64,000 nt of DNA. Source: Pseudaminobacter soli (ex Zhang et al. 2022). Lineage in GTDB: Bacteria > Pseudomonadota > Alphaproteobacteria > Rhizobiales > Rhizobiaceae. Made by a program: the position numbers and the translations under genes. The stretch covers positions 124,001-188,000 of the forward strand of contig NZ_JABVCF010000008.1 in NCBI RefSeq assembly GCF_014595955.1, read 5' to 3'. Below are positions 18,201 through 27,166 of this stretch, piece by piece (the first letter of the stretch is position 1; every line of letters starts with the position of its first letter). The notes beneath the pieces were generated by a model. It was not told the origin of the DNA. It searched no databases and saw only the letters and a list, made by a program, of their open reading frames with translations.

Positions 18201-18886
18201 GCGGTCGTGTGCTCCGCGAGTTGCTCGGCATCGAGCTTCAAAATATCCTCGACGCTGATCGCCAGGATGACGCCGTTGATCGGCTGCTTGGCGCGATGGC
18301 TCTTCAAGAGGGAGAGGAAAGAGAGCCAGCTCTTCTTGTCGAGATCGCTGCCGGAATCTTGCGTGGTGTAGCGGCCGGCCGTGTCGATCAGCACGGCCTC
18401 TTCCGTGAACCACCAGTCGCAGTAGCGGGTGCCGCCCGTACCGGCGACGGCCTTGCCGCCGTCAGCGCCCGCCAGCGGGAACTTCAGCCCGGAATTCACC
18501 AGGGCCGTTGTCTTGCCGGCGCCGGGAGGGCCGATGATGACGTACCAGGGCAGATCATAGAGATAGTTGCGCTTGCCGCTGGCGCGCTTCAGCGTCTCGA
18601 GCGCTTCGGCCATGCGCTCGCCGAGCGCCTTGGCGTCGCCTTGCCTGCCCTCGCTCTCCGCCAGTGCGGCTTCGAGCGCCTTGGCGGCGCGGCGCTTCAG
18701 CCAGTAGCGGACGCCATAGATGCCGGCGACGATGGCAAAGACGATGGCGATGATGGCGAGGCGCAGCCACACCGGCTCGAGCGGGCGCACGTCCTCGTAG
18801 CCGACCAGAGGGCCGGTGAACCAGATGATGGCCGCGAAGGCCATGAGGCCGAGGGCGACCGCGATCCTGAAGATCCAGACCTTCAT
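15275..18886 (-). CDS. tssM: T6SS inner-membrane complex protein TssM (IcmF)
   Basis: A 1203-residue IcmF protein with two N-terminal helices (about 5-24 and 41-60), a cytoplasmic domain with an intact Walker A GPPGAGKT (119-126) followed by the DTAGRY G-domain motif, a third helix around 420-445, and a large periplasmic part ending with the conserved C-terminal beta domain that in other species contacts TssJ. The window lacks tssJ, as do other rhizobial T6SS loci, so its outer-membrane contact must be different. TssL and TagF genes flank it with spacings of 42 bp and 1 bp. Confidence 0.93.
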   Translation of the reverse strand: MKVWIFRIAVALGLMAFAAIIWFTGPLVGYEDVRPLEPVWLRLAIIAIVFAIVAGIYGVRYWLKRRAAKALEAALAESEGRQGDAKALGERMAEALETLKRASGKRNYLYDLPWYVIIGPPGAGKTTALVNSGLKFPLAGADGGKAVAGTGGTRYCDWWFTEEAVLIDTAGRYTTQDSGSDLDKKSWLSFLSLLKSHRAKQPINGVILAISVEDILKLDAEQLAEHTTAIRKRLLELHQQLRIDFPVYALFTKADLIAGFAEYFGSFNEARRRKVWGATFQTKDRKKNMVSEVPAEFDLLVRRLTEEVSDRLHEEPDPIARIAIFGFPAQFALLKDRVAGFLNRIFEPTRYQVNANLRGFYFSSGTQEGTPIDQVLGSIQRSFGETAHSAQLSGQGKSFFLRDLLTKVIFAERGWVSRDMSAVRRAAILRYGTLAAIGLISLGLLGAWGVSFASNKSLIAATDSAAEQYRVNAASHLKSNTVSDVELSNVAGVLDILRTMPVGYDNRDLPTPVRESFGLAQRGRLVSATDTTYRRALERMFRSRLILRLEKQIEAGMNDPLVLYETLKVYLMLGGKAPKVDESLVETWMRKDWEENLYPGPTNRQLRQDLLLHLRAMLHLGSSHRPTFELNGPLVESAQRSLARMNMADRAYALIKTASYAAPIENFSVINRGGPDTALVFETVDGTELDKLVVPGFFTYPGFHDFFIPQLAAVAEKIEGEKWVMGEFADQKGIEEQFGQLGPVLIERYGKEFIDAWNGVFDNLKFKSMSADKPQYLALSAASSPTSPIRQLFEAVSVETQLTREPGEGELSPDLPGNIPLASADAKDAAATVAKYAADRAAARTSGLARIGIELAMKKSESRAGEAFGSGASGRQIPGANIEAQFRPFHELVKGDAGKRPIDALIQNLYEVYQSLVLAATNPSQADRANANMQIQVVNLRANASRLPRPVARMVNAAVDDFEGDAAGNSLAQLNQMLNSTVTHACESVISNRYPFAKNSERDVQMQDFARIFAPNGVIDRFFAQNLAPMADMSGDEWVWKEDTRLGRELSKVTLKEFQRAAQIRDAFFPQGGVMPAVSLTITPFSLHGEADMALLNLNGQIVQSTQVGGLPVTMQWPGSMSGGTVSIALTPDIPGRVSTVLTEGGWAFMRLLEYGSVSKTSDGMRARFVIGGRDVVYTIQVGSVANPFLLPELTQFSCPTGL

Positions 18887-18928
18887 GCGCCTGCCGTGCC
18901 CTGCCTAATCTTCCCCCTGCGCACAGCC

Positions 18929-20557
18929 CTATTCCTCCGCGCGAGGGATCATGACTTCGACCCGACGGTTCTTCGCACGTCCCTCGGGCGTCTTGTTGTC
19001 GGCAATGGGCTCGTCCTCGCCCTTGCCCTCGACCGAGATCCGGCCAGCATCGGTAAGTCTTGGCGCAAGGACGTTTTCGACCGCCTTGGCGCGCGCCACC
19101 GACAGGTCGAAATTCGACTTGAACGGGCTCGACGCCTTGGGTTTCACATTGTCGGTGTGGCCGATGACGTGAATGGAGCCGGGCTCCTTGTCGAGAGCCG
19201 AGGCGATGCGCTCGGCGATAGGCTCGAACTCGGGACGAACATCCGCCTTGCCCGAAGCGAAGAGCAGAAAGTTGTTCACCTGGACGACGATGTTCTCGCC
19301 GACCGGCTCGACTGCGAGGCCGCCGGCAGCGATGTCTTCCGCCAGCGCACCGCGTATGCGCTCGAGCTGGGTTGGCTTTATGGGATCCGGTGCCTTGAAG
19401 GGCTCGAAGGCGGCCCGCTCGATCGTCACCGCGTCCCCCGGATTGAGCGCCACCAGCCGCGCGGCGAGCGCGTCACCATCGTTGCTGATGATGAACCGCA
19501 ACAAAAGGTAGACGCCGACCAGGCCTGCCCCGCACACGCCGGCGATCGCCCAGATCGGGATCGCCGCGCCGGTATCACGCATCAGCTTTGCCATGCCTTG
19601 CCAGCGTGGCGAGATGTCGTCGTCATTGCGCGGCTTGAGATGGCGTAGCGTCTGGTAGACATCGCGACGCCAGCGCTGCAGTTGCACGTCGCCGCCTGCC
19701 GCACCCCGATACTGCCCTTCGAAGCCCAGCGACAGGCAGGCGTGCATCAGCTCGAGCAGGTCGTAATGCGCGGCCGGGTTGGCAAGCAGCTTCTTCAACT
19801 CCTCGAAGAAGCCGACACCCGAGGTGCGCACCTGGAAGAACTGGGCGAGCATCGAGTACTGCATCCAGACGTGCCTGTCGGTGCCGGGCAGGTTCTGGAC
19901 GATGTCGTCGGCCGTGCCGCAGAGCGCGTATTTGGCGACCATCACGTCCTGTGGCGCCGCGCCCGCTTCGGTTGCCCTGTTCTCGAACGCGCGTATCTCC
20001 TGCGCCACATGGTTCATCAGCGGCACGGCCTGCATGTCGACGATCAAAAGCCGCAGCCGGCCGAGGAGAATGAGCAGCGGCGCAGCGGCGGCGGTGATCG
20101 GGTTGGCAGCCGCGTATTCGCCGCCGTCCCTGGCGTTGAGCGCAACCTCGAGCGGGATTTTTTCGCGAGGCTCGGCGGGTGCTTGCGGCGCCTGCGCGTC
20201 CGGGAAGAAGACGCTGGCCCGGCCCGAACGCATCCAGTCGTCCGATTCCGGCAAGCCGTAGCGGCCGCTGTCGTACTGCCGTATCGGTGAGGCCGGCATC
20301 GGGTTCGGCGCAGGGTAAGGCGCGCGGGGCGGCACACCCCAGACGGACGGGCTTGATGCAGGCGTCGGCACGCCGAAGGAGGAAGGCGAGGCAATGACGG
20401 TGGCGTTGGAGGCCGGCGGCGGCGCGTTCGGTCCGGGGGGCGTCCCGGCGGGCAGTCCCTGCGCCGGACGAAGCGGATCGGGCCGCACCCGTCTGGCCGG
20501 ATTGGGACGGATGACCGTCTTGCCGCCCGAGCCGAAGGGATCGTCCTTGCCGCTCAT
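18929..20557 (-). CDS. tssL: T6SS membrane protein TssL with C-terminal OmpA peptidoglycan-binding domain
   Basis: The 542-residue protein has a Pro/Ala/Ser-rich start, a DotU/IcmH-type cytoplasmic domain (about 120-310; contains a YALCGTADD motif and FFEELKKLL), one membrane helix at about 328-354, and an OmpA/MotB domain at the end with the VIGHTDN and NRRVEV signatures. The OmpA part anchors the complex to peptidoglycan, which probably compensates for the missing TssJ lipoprotein. The ATG overlaps the tssK stop by 4 bp. The N-terminal threonines are candidate PpkA targets, as known for TssL in Agrobacterium; that is inference here. Confidence 0.93.
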   Translation of the reverse strand: MSGKDDPFGSGGKTVIRPNPARRVRPDPLRPAQGLPAGTPPGPNAPPPASNATVIASPSSFGVPTPASSPSVWGVPPRAPYPAPNPMPASPIRQYDSGRYGLPESDDWMRSGRASVFFPDAQAPQAPAEPREKIPLEVALNARDGGEYAAANPITAAAAPLLILLGRLRLLIVDMQAVPLMNHVAQEIRAFENRATEAGAAPQDVMVAKYALCGTADDIVQNLPGTDRHVWMQYSMLAQFFQVRTSGVGFFEELKKLLANPAAHYDLLELMHACLSLGFEGQYRGAAGGDVQLQRWRRDVYQTLRHLKPRNDDDISPRWQGMAKLMRDTGAAIPIWAIAGVCGAGLVGVYLLLRFIISNDGDALAARLVALNPGDAVTIERAAFEPFKAPDPIKPTQLERIRGALAEDIAAGGLAVEPVGENIVVQVNNFLLFASGKADVRPEFEPIAERIASALDKEPGSIHVIGHTDNVKPKASSPFKSNFDLSVARAKAVENVLAPRLTDAGRISVEGKGEDEPIADNKTPEGRAKNRRVEVMIPRAEE

Positions 20558-21885
20558 CTACGGTCTTCCACGATCGCCCAGAGGTCGAGCACGAGGCCCG
20601 GCCAGTCGCCGGCGAAATGCAGGCCCATGCCGCTCGCGACGCTGAATTCCGGCCACAGCATCGAGGACTTGTCCAGGTAGAAATAGACGTGATCGGAGAT
20701 CGCCCGGATCTGCCGCGGTGGGGTCGGCATGTGGACGAGTTCGATGCCCGGAAGGTGGGTCTGCACGATCTCGTTCATCTTGGTGTTCGGGCCGACCTTG
20801 CAGAGCGCCGGGAACTGCTGCTGGACCTGCGAAAGCGGCTTGTTGGCGGCGACCTCGATGACGAAGGTGGCGTTGCGGAAGAGCGCCCTGTCCGGGACGG
20901 TGGCGACGAAGGCGTTCGGCGCCTTTTCCACCAGGTTGAGGCGGATCGCCCGGCCGATGTCGAGGCTGAGCAGGCGCTGGATGTCGGAGAGCACCGGCTC
21001 GAACACCGTATCGAGCGCATCCTGGTCGTAGTCGGCATATTCCGGCGCGAGGCGCTTGGGAGAGAAGGTCCACAGCTCGCCGGAGATGCGCAGGAGTTCC
21101 TTATAGAATTCTACCGGATGGACGAACTGCGAGGCGCGCATGTGCTTCACCACATTGATCTCGCGGTTCAGCATCTGCAGCATGAAGTAGTCGAAGGTCT
21201 GCAGCCCTCCGCCAGAGCTCGGGTCGGCGGCGTAGCGCGACAGCGTTTCGAGCTTGGTGTCCATCCAGCCGATCACCCGCTCGATCCAGCCGGCCACCAC
21301 CGGATGCGCCTGCGTGGCGATCACCGGCGGCGCGAAGGTCTCGTCGAAGATGATCGTCTTGTCGCGCACCTCGAGTATGCGCGCGACCCTGAGCGAATGC
21401 GCACCAGGCTTCGGCGTCTTGCGGATCTCGAAGGTCACACGCGGGTGGGCGACCTCGATCTCCTGCTCGACATGCATCCCGGCCGAGGAGTCCACCACCG
21501 TCTCGATATCGCGCACGTAGCGGCTGCCGGAGGTGCCCTCGGCCATGTCGACCTCACGGCCGTTCACGACAGCCGCCGGCAGCACCATCCAGACGATCTG
21601 CTTGTCCGCGCCGGCGGGAACCTCGATGGGCGCTGGAAGTGGGCTGGAGCCCGGCATGTCGAAGGGCGTGCCGTCCTGGAAGACGCCGCTGGCGCGCCTC
21701 AGCGCGAACTTGTTCTGCTGGGCGAGGTCGCGATCAATCTCGATCTGTGAAAATCCCCAAGGATAGGGGCCAAGCTGGCGGACCCGATTTTCCAGGAGCC
21801 GTTCAAAATAGCGGTCGTTCTGCTGGAAGTGATGCTGGCGTAGGAAAAGGCCCTCAGACCATGCTAGCTTGCTATACCATGACAT
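20554..21885 (-). CDS. tssK: T6SS baseplate-membrane connector TssK
   Basis: A 443-residue TssK. The family start SWYSKLAWSEGLFLRQHHF is immediately visible, so I begin at the ATG at 21885; an in-frame ATG at 21924 would add 13 residues and has an aaggaag site very close to it, so the start is not certain. TssK trimers connect the TssF/G wedges to the TssL/TssM membrane complex. First gene of the leftward operon, overlapping tssL by 4 bp. Confidence 0.92.
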   Translation of the reverse strand: MSWYSKLAWSEGLFLRQHHFQQNDRYFERLLENRVRQLGPYPWGFSQIEIDRDLAQQNKFALRRASGVFQDGTPFDMPGSSPLPAPIEVPAGADKQIVWMVLPAAVVNGREVDMAEGTSGSRYVRDIETVVDSSAGMHVEQEIEVAHPRVTFEIRKTPKPGAHSLRVARILEVRDKTIIFDETFAPPVIATQAHPVVAGWIERVIGWMDTKLETLSRYAADPSSGGGLQTFDYFMLQMLNREINVVKHMRASQFVHPVEFYKELLRISGELWTFSPKRLAPEYADYDQDALDTVFEPVLSDIQRLLSLDIGRAIRLNLVEKAPNAFVATVPDRALFRNATFVIEVAANKPLSQVQQQFPALCKVGPNTKMNEIVQTHLPGIELVHMPTPPRQIRAISDHVYFYLDKSSMLWPEFSVASGMGLHFAGDWPGLVLDLWAIVEDRR

Positions 21886-21935
21886 CTTGTCGGCCAGTCT
21901 CCGGCAGCCTTTTACGTCAGGCATTCTTCCTTAGA

Positions 21936-21962
21936 ATCTTATGGTAATCCAGTGATTGTCAG
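21936..21962 (-). promoter_or_regulatory. Weak candidate promoter upstream of tssK
   Basis: On the minus strand CTGACA (21957-21962) is followed by TAAGAT (21936-21941), but with a short 15-bp spacer. The position, about 50 bp before the preferred tssK start and in an AT-richer gap, is right for the T6SS operon promoter. Low confidence because of the spacing. Confidence 0.22.
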
Positions 21963-22109
21963 AATGAAACCATTCGAGTTTTCTGCAACAATCCTACTTC
22001 ACTCGCACGAATCTTGACAGATTCAAGGTGAAACGTCTTCAGCTCCGACTGAAATGCTCAGACCGGAAACATCAGCTCGACCGCAGAACTTAGACGAGAG
22101 CCTGCGACC

Positions 22110-22637
22110 TCAGAGTCGGGCAAATCCGGCAGAAAAGCTTTCTAGGGAAAGCTGCAGGATGATCTCCTCCCCGGCGTAGGCCTTCACGGCCACATTGAGG
22201 AGCTTGCCCTTTCTGAGCGCCGCGAGCAGTTTGTGGTCCAGGCCGATGACTGCGTAGCTCCCCTTCTGGTCGGCGGTCGCGATCTCGAAACTCTGCCTTG
22301 GTGCTTCGTCCACCCACAACGAGACTCCCTTCGGCAGGTCGAGCCCGTGCGGCAGGCCAAGGCTCAGGACGGGCTTACCGTCCTGGCTATTGACCACGGC
22401 CGTCAGCACCCGCTGGCCCTTGCCCTTGAGGACCAGCCTCTGGGTGAGCGTGCAGGTCAGTTCAGCATCACCTGCCGGCCCCGAGCAGTTCAGGTTCCAC
22501 CCCGGCCTGGCCGGAGCCTGGGCCTCGCCGTCCTGCTGGGCCGAGGCTTGCGAACAGCCCAGGACAAGTCCGGCAAGGACCATGGCGGTCACCGCCCGAG
22601 CAGCCAATGCTGCGACACGTCCAATTGCGCCAGGCAC
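22110..22637 (-). CDS. Invasion-associated locus B (IalB) family exported protein
   Basis: The 175-residue protein has a hydrophobic N-terminus (TAMVLAGLVLGC, possibly a lipobox, or a signal peptide ending SQASA) and an IalB-like core: W-NLNC, AELTCTLTQRL, then LGLPHGLDLPKGVSLWVDEA and a final LQLSLESFSAGF. IalB proteins are exported small proteins of alphaproteobacteria, named after Bartonella invasion, with no settled biochemical role. It starts with GTG one base after the autotransporter stop, so the two are translated together. The usual fourth Cys region is altered (ATADQKGSYAVIGL in place of a Cys pair). Confidence 0.75.
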   Translation of the reverse strand: MPGAIGRVAALAARAVTAMVLAGLVLGCSQASAQQDGEAQAPARPGWNLNCSGPAGDAELTCTLTQRLVLKGKGQRVLTAVVNSQDGKPVLSLGLPHGLDLPKGVSLWVDEAPRQSFEIATADQKGSYAVIGLDHKLLAALRKGKLLNVAVKAYAGEEIILQLSLESFSAGFARL

Positions 22638-22638
22638 G

Positions 22639-25600
22639 TCAGAATCTCGCCTTCAATCCGATTTTTCCGGCCAGCGTGTTGCTGTCCTCCGAGAGCTTGC
22701 CGCGTACCTCGGCGCTGATCGTGGTGACCTTGGAAAGCTGGTAGTTGAAGCCCCCGGAAAGCGCCGCGGAGAGATCCGCGTCGTCGAACTCGAACTCGGT
22801 ACCTTGGACGCTCGCCGTGTTCTCGTAGCCGAAGCGCTGCTGCAGATCGAGGCGCAGGTACGGGCTGAAGACTTTGCCGTTCTCCAGCGGATAAAGGCCG
22901 AATATGCCCGGCTCGAACTTGAGGGCGCCGAAAGAGATGCGGGACTTGCCGAAGTCCACGCCCAGGCTGTCGGTGAACTCGTCGCCCTGGAAATAGACCC
23001 CCAGCAAGCCGCCGCGCAAGTCGAACCGGAGATTCTGGTCGATCTGGTAGATATCCCCGGCGCTGCCCGTCACCGCCACGCCCGCGGTGTCGTAGTCACC
23101 CCTCGATCCCAGCACGCCATTGTTGATGTCCGTGTTGCCGAAGAAGCCGGTGACGGAAACGAGGCCATAGCTCGTGCCCTGGCGGTAGAGGCCGTAGCCG
23201 CCGACGAAACCGCTGTCGTTGTCGCCGGAGCCGAAACTGTCGAAGAGGTCGGTCCCGTCGAGGTCGACGGAGGAAGACGTGTAGCCGCCGAAGAAGCCGA
23301 TATCGAGCCCGTGGGCCTGGTCGAAGCCGAAATACTGCGCCGCATCGAATTCGAGGCTCGCGGCAACGGAGAAATCGTCTGCCGTGAAGCCCGGACCCGT
23401 TCCGGAGAAGCCGCCGCCGGAGACCTGGAAGCCGTCGTGGTTGACCCGAGCGGCCTGGCCCGACGCGTAGATGCCGAAATTCGGCGCGGCGTCGGCACGA
23501 TTGCCGCTGACCAGAAGCCCGAGATTGGTGAATACGGCTTCGTTGAGGATATCGTAGACGGCCTCCGTGACCGTGTTGATCGGCTGGGAGTCGATCGCAA
23601 CGCGAGGCAGTAGCACCGCCGCCGGATCTTCGGGGGTGACGAGCAGGTAGAGCCCGCCGTCGCTGCCGGAAATCACCTGGTAACTGAACAGCGCACCTGG
23701 CGTGGAAGGTATGCCCTGCACCGTGAAGAGCGGCGAAGGATCACCGCTCCCCGGGGTCGTCTCGCCTTCGACCGGGGCGATCGGGATGACGCTCGAAAGG
23801 AGCAGTTGCGGCGTTCCGACGAGGTTCACGAAGACGGTGTTGTCGCCCTCCGCGATGAAACCGCCGGCCGCCTTGATCAGGTCCGAGACGCCGCGATCCG
23901 CATTCACGTCGATGCCGATCGTGGCGCCGTCGAACTGGACGGTTCCGACATGGAAGGTGTCGGTCGGATCGTTGTTGATCATGCTGATCGCGGCATTCTG
24001 CACGACGAGCGTCCCCAGTCCGCCTTCAGGTGAGCGCAGGGTCGAATTGCCGGAGACAAACAGGGTCGAGCCGTCGAGGACGGACAGGGCTCCGATCAGT
24101 TGCGCGCCGTCATGGAAGGCGAGCGTCGAGGCGCCGTCGAGGGTGAGCGTGGTGAAGCCGTCGAAGTTCTGGTTGCCGAGGCTGGCGAGATCAGTGCCCG
24201 TGATCGTGCCGACCACATCGGTGCCCTGGAACAAGACGCCGTCGCGCAGGGATAGATCGGCAGCCTCGATCACCAGCGTGTGGTCGGACAGGCCGGTAAT
24301 GTCGCCTCCGATGCTGCCGCCATTCAGGGTGACCGTCTCAGCTTGGATGCCGCCTTCGATCCTTCCGCCCGAGACGGTGACCCGGTCGTCGCCTCCTCCG
24401 CCAACCACCGAGCCGCCGATGGTTCCGGCCTGTACCGCAACGACGTCGTCGCCGCCCTCGCCGAGGACGGCACCGGCGATATCGACGGTACCGCCGATGG
24501 TGATCTGATCGGCACCGTCGCCTCCGGCCACCGAGCCGCCGATCGCCCCTCCGGTCAATCCGATCGTATCGGCTCCGGCACCGCCGCTTACATCCAACGC
24601 CACGGAGCCGTCGGTTATCGACAGGACGTCGATCCCATCGCCCAGATCGACGCCGCCCTCGATGGCGCCGCCCGAGACGGCGACCCGATCGTCGCCACCT
24701 TCGCCCAGGACGGAGCCGGCGATGTTGACGGTGCCGCCGATCGCAATTGCGTCGTCGCCCAGCCCGCCGTTCAAGGAGCCTCCAACGGAACCGCCGCTCA
24801 GCGTGAGAGCGTCGTCTCCGCCTCCGCCCGCCACGTCGAGCGCAATGGAGCCTCCGGTCAGCGAAAAAGTATCGTCACCATTCTCCAACTCGACCCCGCC
24901 ACCGATCGTGCCGCTCTCCACCATGACGGCATCGTCGCCCGATCCGGCCCGGACCGAATATGCGAGGGCTCCGCCACGAATGGCGAACAGGTCGTTGCCA
25001 TTGCCGAGGTCGACCGACTCCAGGTCGATGTTGCCGAAACCGATCCGGGCAGTGCCCGACACGGTCACGGAATCATTGCCGCCCCCTGTGAAGATCTGCC
25101 CCTCGATCGAACCGCCCGAAACGTTAACGGTGTCGTTCGCCTGGGGGAACTCGGCATCGTCGGTCACAACCGAGCCTCCGATCGTTCCGCTGGAGAAGAT
25201 CATCGTGTCGGCGCCGCCGCCGCCGAACACCGACTGCTCGATGGTGCCGCCCGCGACGCTGATGCTGTCATCGCCATTGCCGAGGTCCACGAAGGTGCCG
25301 ATCGCGCCGCCGCTGATGCTAACCGTGTCGTCGCCGTCCTCGGCCGTGACATGGCCGCCGATTTCGACCGTGCCGGAGATGCTGATCGTATCGGCCCCGC
25401 CGCCTCCGGCGACGAAGGTCCCGACACTTCCGCCGGACAGCGCCAACGTGTCGCTGCCTTCGCCGCCACTGACGGCACCGTGGAGCGTGCCGCCGAGCAT
25501 CAGGAAGGCGTCGTCGCCGTCCTCCAGGCCGACAGAGTCTATGATCCCCGCCCCCGCGGCGATCCCGATCTCGGCACCGGTGAAGATCTGGACCCTATCG

Positions 25601-26808
25601 TTGCCGCTTCCGGTGAAGACCGACCCACCGATCGTGCCGCCGGATAAATTGATCTCATCGGCCACGATGCCGCTGGAGTCGCCGACCACGCCTCCGATCG
25701 AAATGGTGTCGCTGCCCGCGCCGGAGAATATCGAGCCGCCGATATTGCCGAGGGAGACATCGATGGTCCCGCTGTGGACGCTGACGCCATCGCCGAGGAT
25801 AACTCCCAAGGTGATGGTGTCGTCGCCATCGCCGGTGTCTACGTCGCCACCTATGCTGCCGGCGGAAACGTTGATCGAGTCGCTGTCGACGCTGACGTTG
25901 TCCCCGATGACGAAGCCCAGCACGACGCTGTCGTTGCCCGCGCCGGTCTCGACCGAGCCTTCGATCGTGCCTGCCGACACGTCGATCGGCCCGCTCACAA
26001 TACTGACGCCGTCGTCCACAACGAAACCCAGCGTGACGCTGTCTGCGCCGTCGGCGGTGAAAACCGAACCATTCACGGTGCCGCCATGCACCGTCAGCGG
26101 TCCGCCTTCGGTATTCTCGTCCGCATCGGAGGTGAAGCCGAGGACCACGTCATCATCACCTCCGCCGGTGAATATGGATCCGCCGATCGTTCCGCCTGAG
26201 ATAAGCACGGTATCCGCGCCCTGTGCGCCGCCCCCGTCGGTGAAGACATCTCCCAGTATCGTGCCACCGCTAAGGTCTAGTTCATCGTCGCCGGCACCGA
26301 GTTGGATGCCGCCAAGGGTGCCGCGGCTCACATCGACAAAGTCGTCGCCATCGCCAGTGTCGAGCACCCCGTCGATTCTTCCGCCGCTGATGTAAGCGAC
26401 GTCGTTTCCTCCCAACAGGTTCAAAGTAGCTGTGGGGCCGTTCAGAAATATGTCGGGATCGCTGAAGACGGTCGGCGTCGAGTAGTCAGTCTCGTTGCTG
26501 ATTGTCCCGCCGTCCACGAACAGGAAATCGGCGCCGGATCCATCATAGGGTTCGTAAGTCGTTGTCGATTCGGAGCCGGACCCACCGGGGTGCGCTGTCT
26601 CGAAAAGCGAGGATTCGTCCTCATCCTCACAAGTGACGGTCACGAAATTCGTGGTCACCAGGGCAGACTCGCCGTCACCCGGAAAAGTCGTAGTGGTGTC
26701 TGCGGTCGCGGTGCATGCTCTCGCTTCACCGTTCGGCAGCAGGGCCGCCGCCGCCAGCGCGAGAGCGGAGACACCGGCAAGGTTCGCTAGCCAAGACGCC
26801 CTGCGCAT
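22639..26808 (-). CDS. Autotransporter with RTX-like GGxGxD repeat passenger
   Basis: A 1389-residue type V secretion protein. It has a signal peptide (about 1-32), a passenger of more than 1000 residues built from repeats of the form GGxGxDxxxxSGGxIGGSV, which combine the GGxGxD calcium-binding nonapeptide logic with beta-helix turns, a junction rich in hydrophobics, and a C-terminal beta-barrel of about 280 residues ending in the expected aromatic residue (LKARF). The start at 26808 has a G-rich ribosome site; an ATG four codons upstream is possible. Likely a surface adhesin or structural protein. No catalytic domain was recognised. It heads an operon with the IalB gene and is divergent from a caspase-like gene. 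Confidence 0.88.
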   Translation of the reverse strand: MRRASWLANLAGVSALALAAAALLPNGEARACTATADTTTTFPGDGESALVTTNFVTVTCEDEDESSLFETAHPGGSGSESTTTYEPYDGSGADFLFVDGGTISNETDYSTPTVFSDPDIFLNGPTATLNLLGGNDVAYISGGRIDGVLDTGDGDDFVDVSRGTLGGIQLGAGDDELDLSGGTILGDVFTDGGGAQGADTVLISGGTIGGSIFTGGGDDDVVLGFTSDADENTEGGPLTVHGGTVNGSVFTADGADSVTLGFVVDDGVSIVSGPIDVSAGTIEGSVETGAGNDSVVLGFVIGDNVSVDSDSINVSAGSIGGDVDTGDGDDTITLGVILGDGVSVHSGTIDVSLGNIGGSIFSGAGSDTISIGGVVGDSSGIVADEINLSGGTIGGSVFTGSGNDRVQIFTGAEIGIAAGAGIIDSVGLEDGDDAFLMLGGTLHGAVSGGEGSDTLALSGGSVGTFVAGGGGADTISISGTVEIGGHVTAEDGDDTVSISGGAIGTFVDLGNGDDSISVAGGTIEQSVFGGGGADTMIFSSGTIGGSVVTDDAEFPQANDTVNVSGGSIEGQIFTGGGNDSVTVSGTARIGFGNIDLESVDLGNGNDLFAIRGGALAYSVRAGSGDDAVMVESGTIGGGVELENGDDTFSLTGGSIALDVAGGGGDDALTLSGGSVGGSLNGGLGDDAIAIGGTVNIAGSVLGEGGDDRVAVSGGAIEGGVDLGDGIDVLSITDGSVALDVSGGAGADTIGLTGGAIGGSVAGGDGADQITIGGTVDIAGAVLGEGGDDVVAVQAGTIGGSVVGGGGDDRVTVSGGRIEGGIQAETVTLNGGSIGGDITGLSDHTLVIEAADLSLRDGVLFQGTDVVGTITGTDLASLGNQNFDGFTTLTLDGASTLAFHDGAQLIGALSVLDGSTLFVSGNSTLRSPEGGLGTLVVQNAAISMINNDPTDTFHVGTVQFDGATIGIDVNADRGVSDLIKAAGGFIAEGDNTVFVNLVGTPQLLLSSVIPIAPVEGETTPGSGDPSPLFTVQGIPSTPGALFSYQVISGSDGGLYLLVTPEDPAAVLLPRVAIDSQPINTVTEAVYDILNEAVFTNLGLLVSGNRADAAPNFGIYASGQAARVNHDGFQVSGGGFSGTGPGFTADDFSVAASLEFDAAQYFGFDQAHGLDIGFFGGYTSSSVDLDGTDLFDSFGSGDNDSGFVGGYGLYRQGTSYGLVSVTGFFGNTDINNGVLGSRGDYDTAGVAVTGSAGDIYQIDQNLRFDLRGGLLGVYFQGDEFTDSLGVDFGKSRISFGALKFEPGIFGLYPLENGKVFSPYLRLDLQQRFGYENTASVQGTEFEFDDADLSAALSGGFNYQLSKVTTISAEVRGKLSEDSNTLAGKIGLKARF

Positions 26809-27166
26809 CCCCCCTCCCATCGCCGATCCACCGCCCGCCCAAGCCGCCGGCCGGTCCTCATTGATCTACAAAGAATGCCTAATCGATGAATACAGGACCT
26901 GCAACGGAATTGAGAAAACGTTCTTCATGGATTCCGCAAGAATCGATCAGTTGTTGTTGTAACGCAACTTTTCCTCTTGCATTCGCCTTAAGCTGTTCGT
27001 CAACACAGAAACTGCTGCTCCTCGATAAAGCCCTAGATAAGTTGCGACACTTCTTGACTGCAGCGTGCCGCCTGACTCTCAGCATGCGACCTAGAAAGTC
27101 ATATTCATGTACAATTTGGGCGCGATGGAATAATATGTCGCCTTACCGACCTAAGGCCGTGACTCG
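26809..27166. other. Intergenic region between divergent autotransporter and caspase-like genes
   Basis: About 358 bp with no convincing gene. It is clearly richer in A and T than its surroundings, notably 26870-27130, which fits a divergent control region. I could not assign strong sigma-70 boxes: a TTGACT at about 27053 and a TACAAT at about 27110 on the plus strand are not correctly spaced with each other. Confidence 0.5.

Noticed and set aside
16562-19648. A 1028-residue open frame on the plus strand, opposite tssM and tssL
   Set aside because: It lies antisense to well-recognised T6SS proteins; long antisense frames are expected in GC-rich DNA, and its translation shows no family motifs.
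22014-22019. Perfect TTGACA on the plus strand
   Set aside because: No plus-strand gene follows for 5 kb and there is no -10 box at the right distance.
24280-26395. Long plus-strand frames opposite the autotransporter passenger
   Set aside because: They are repeats caused by the regular passenger DNA read backwards; no ribosome site or motif.
26879-27085. A 68-residue minus-strand frame in the divergent intergenic region
   Set aside because: AT-rich, no ribosome site, no similarity to anything recognised; likely chance.
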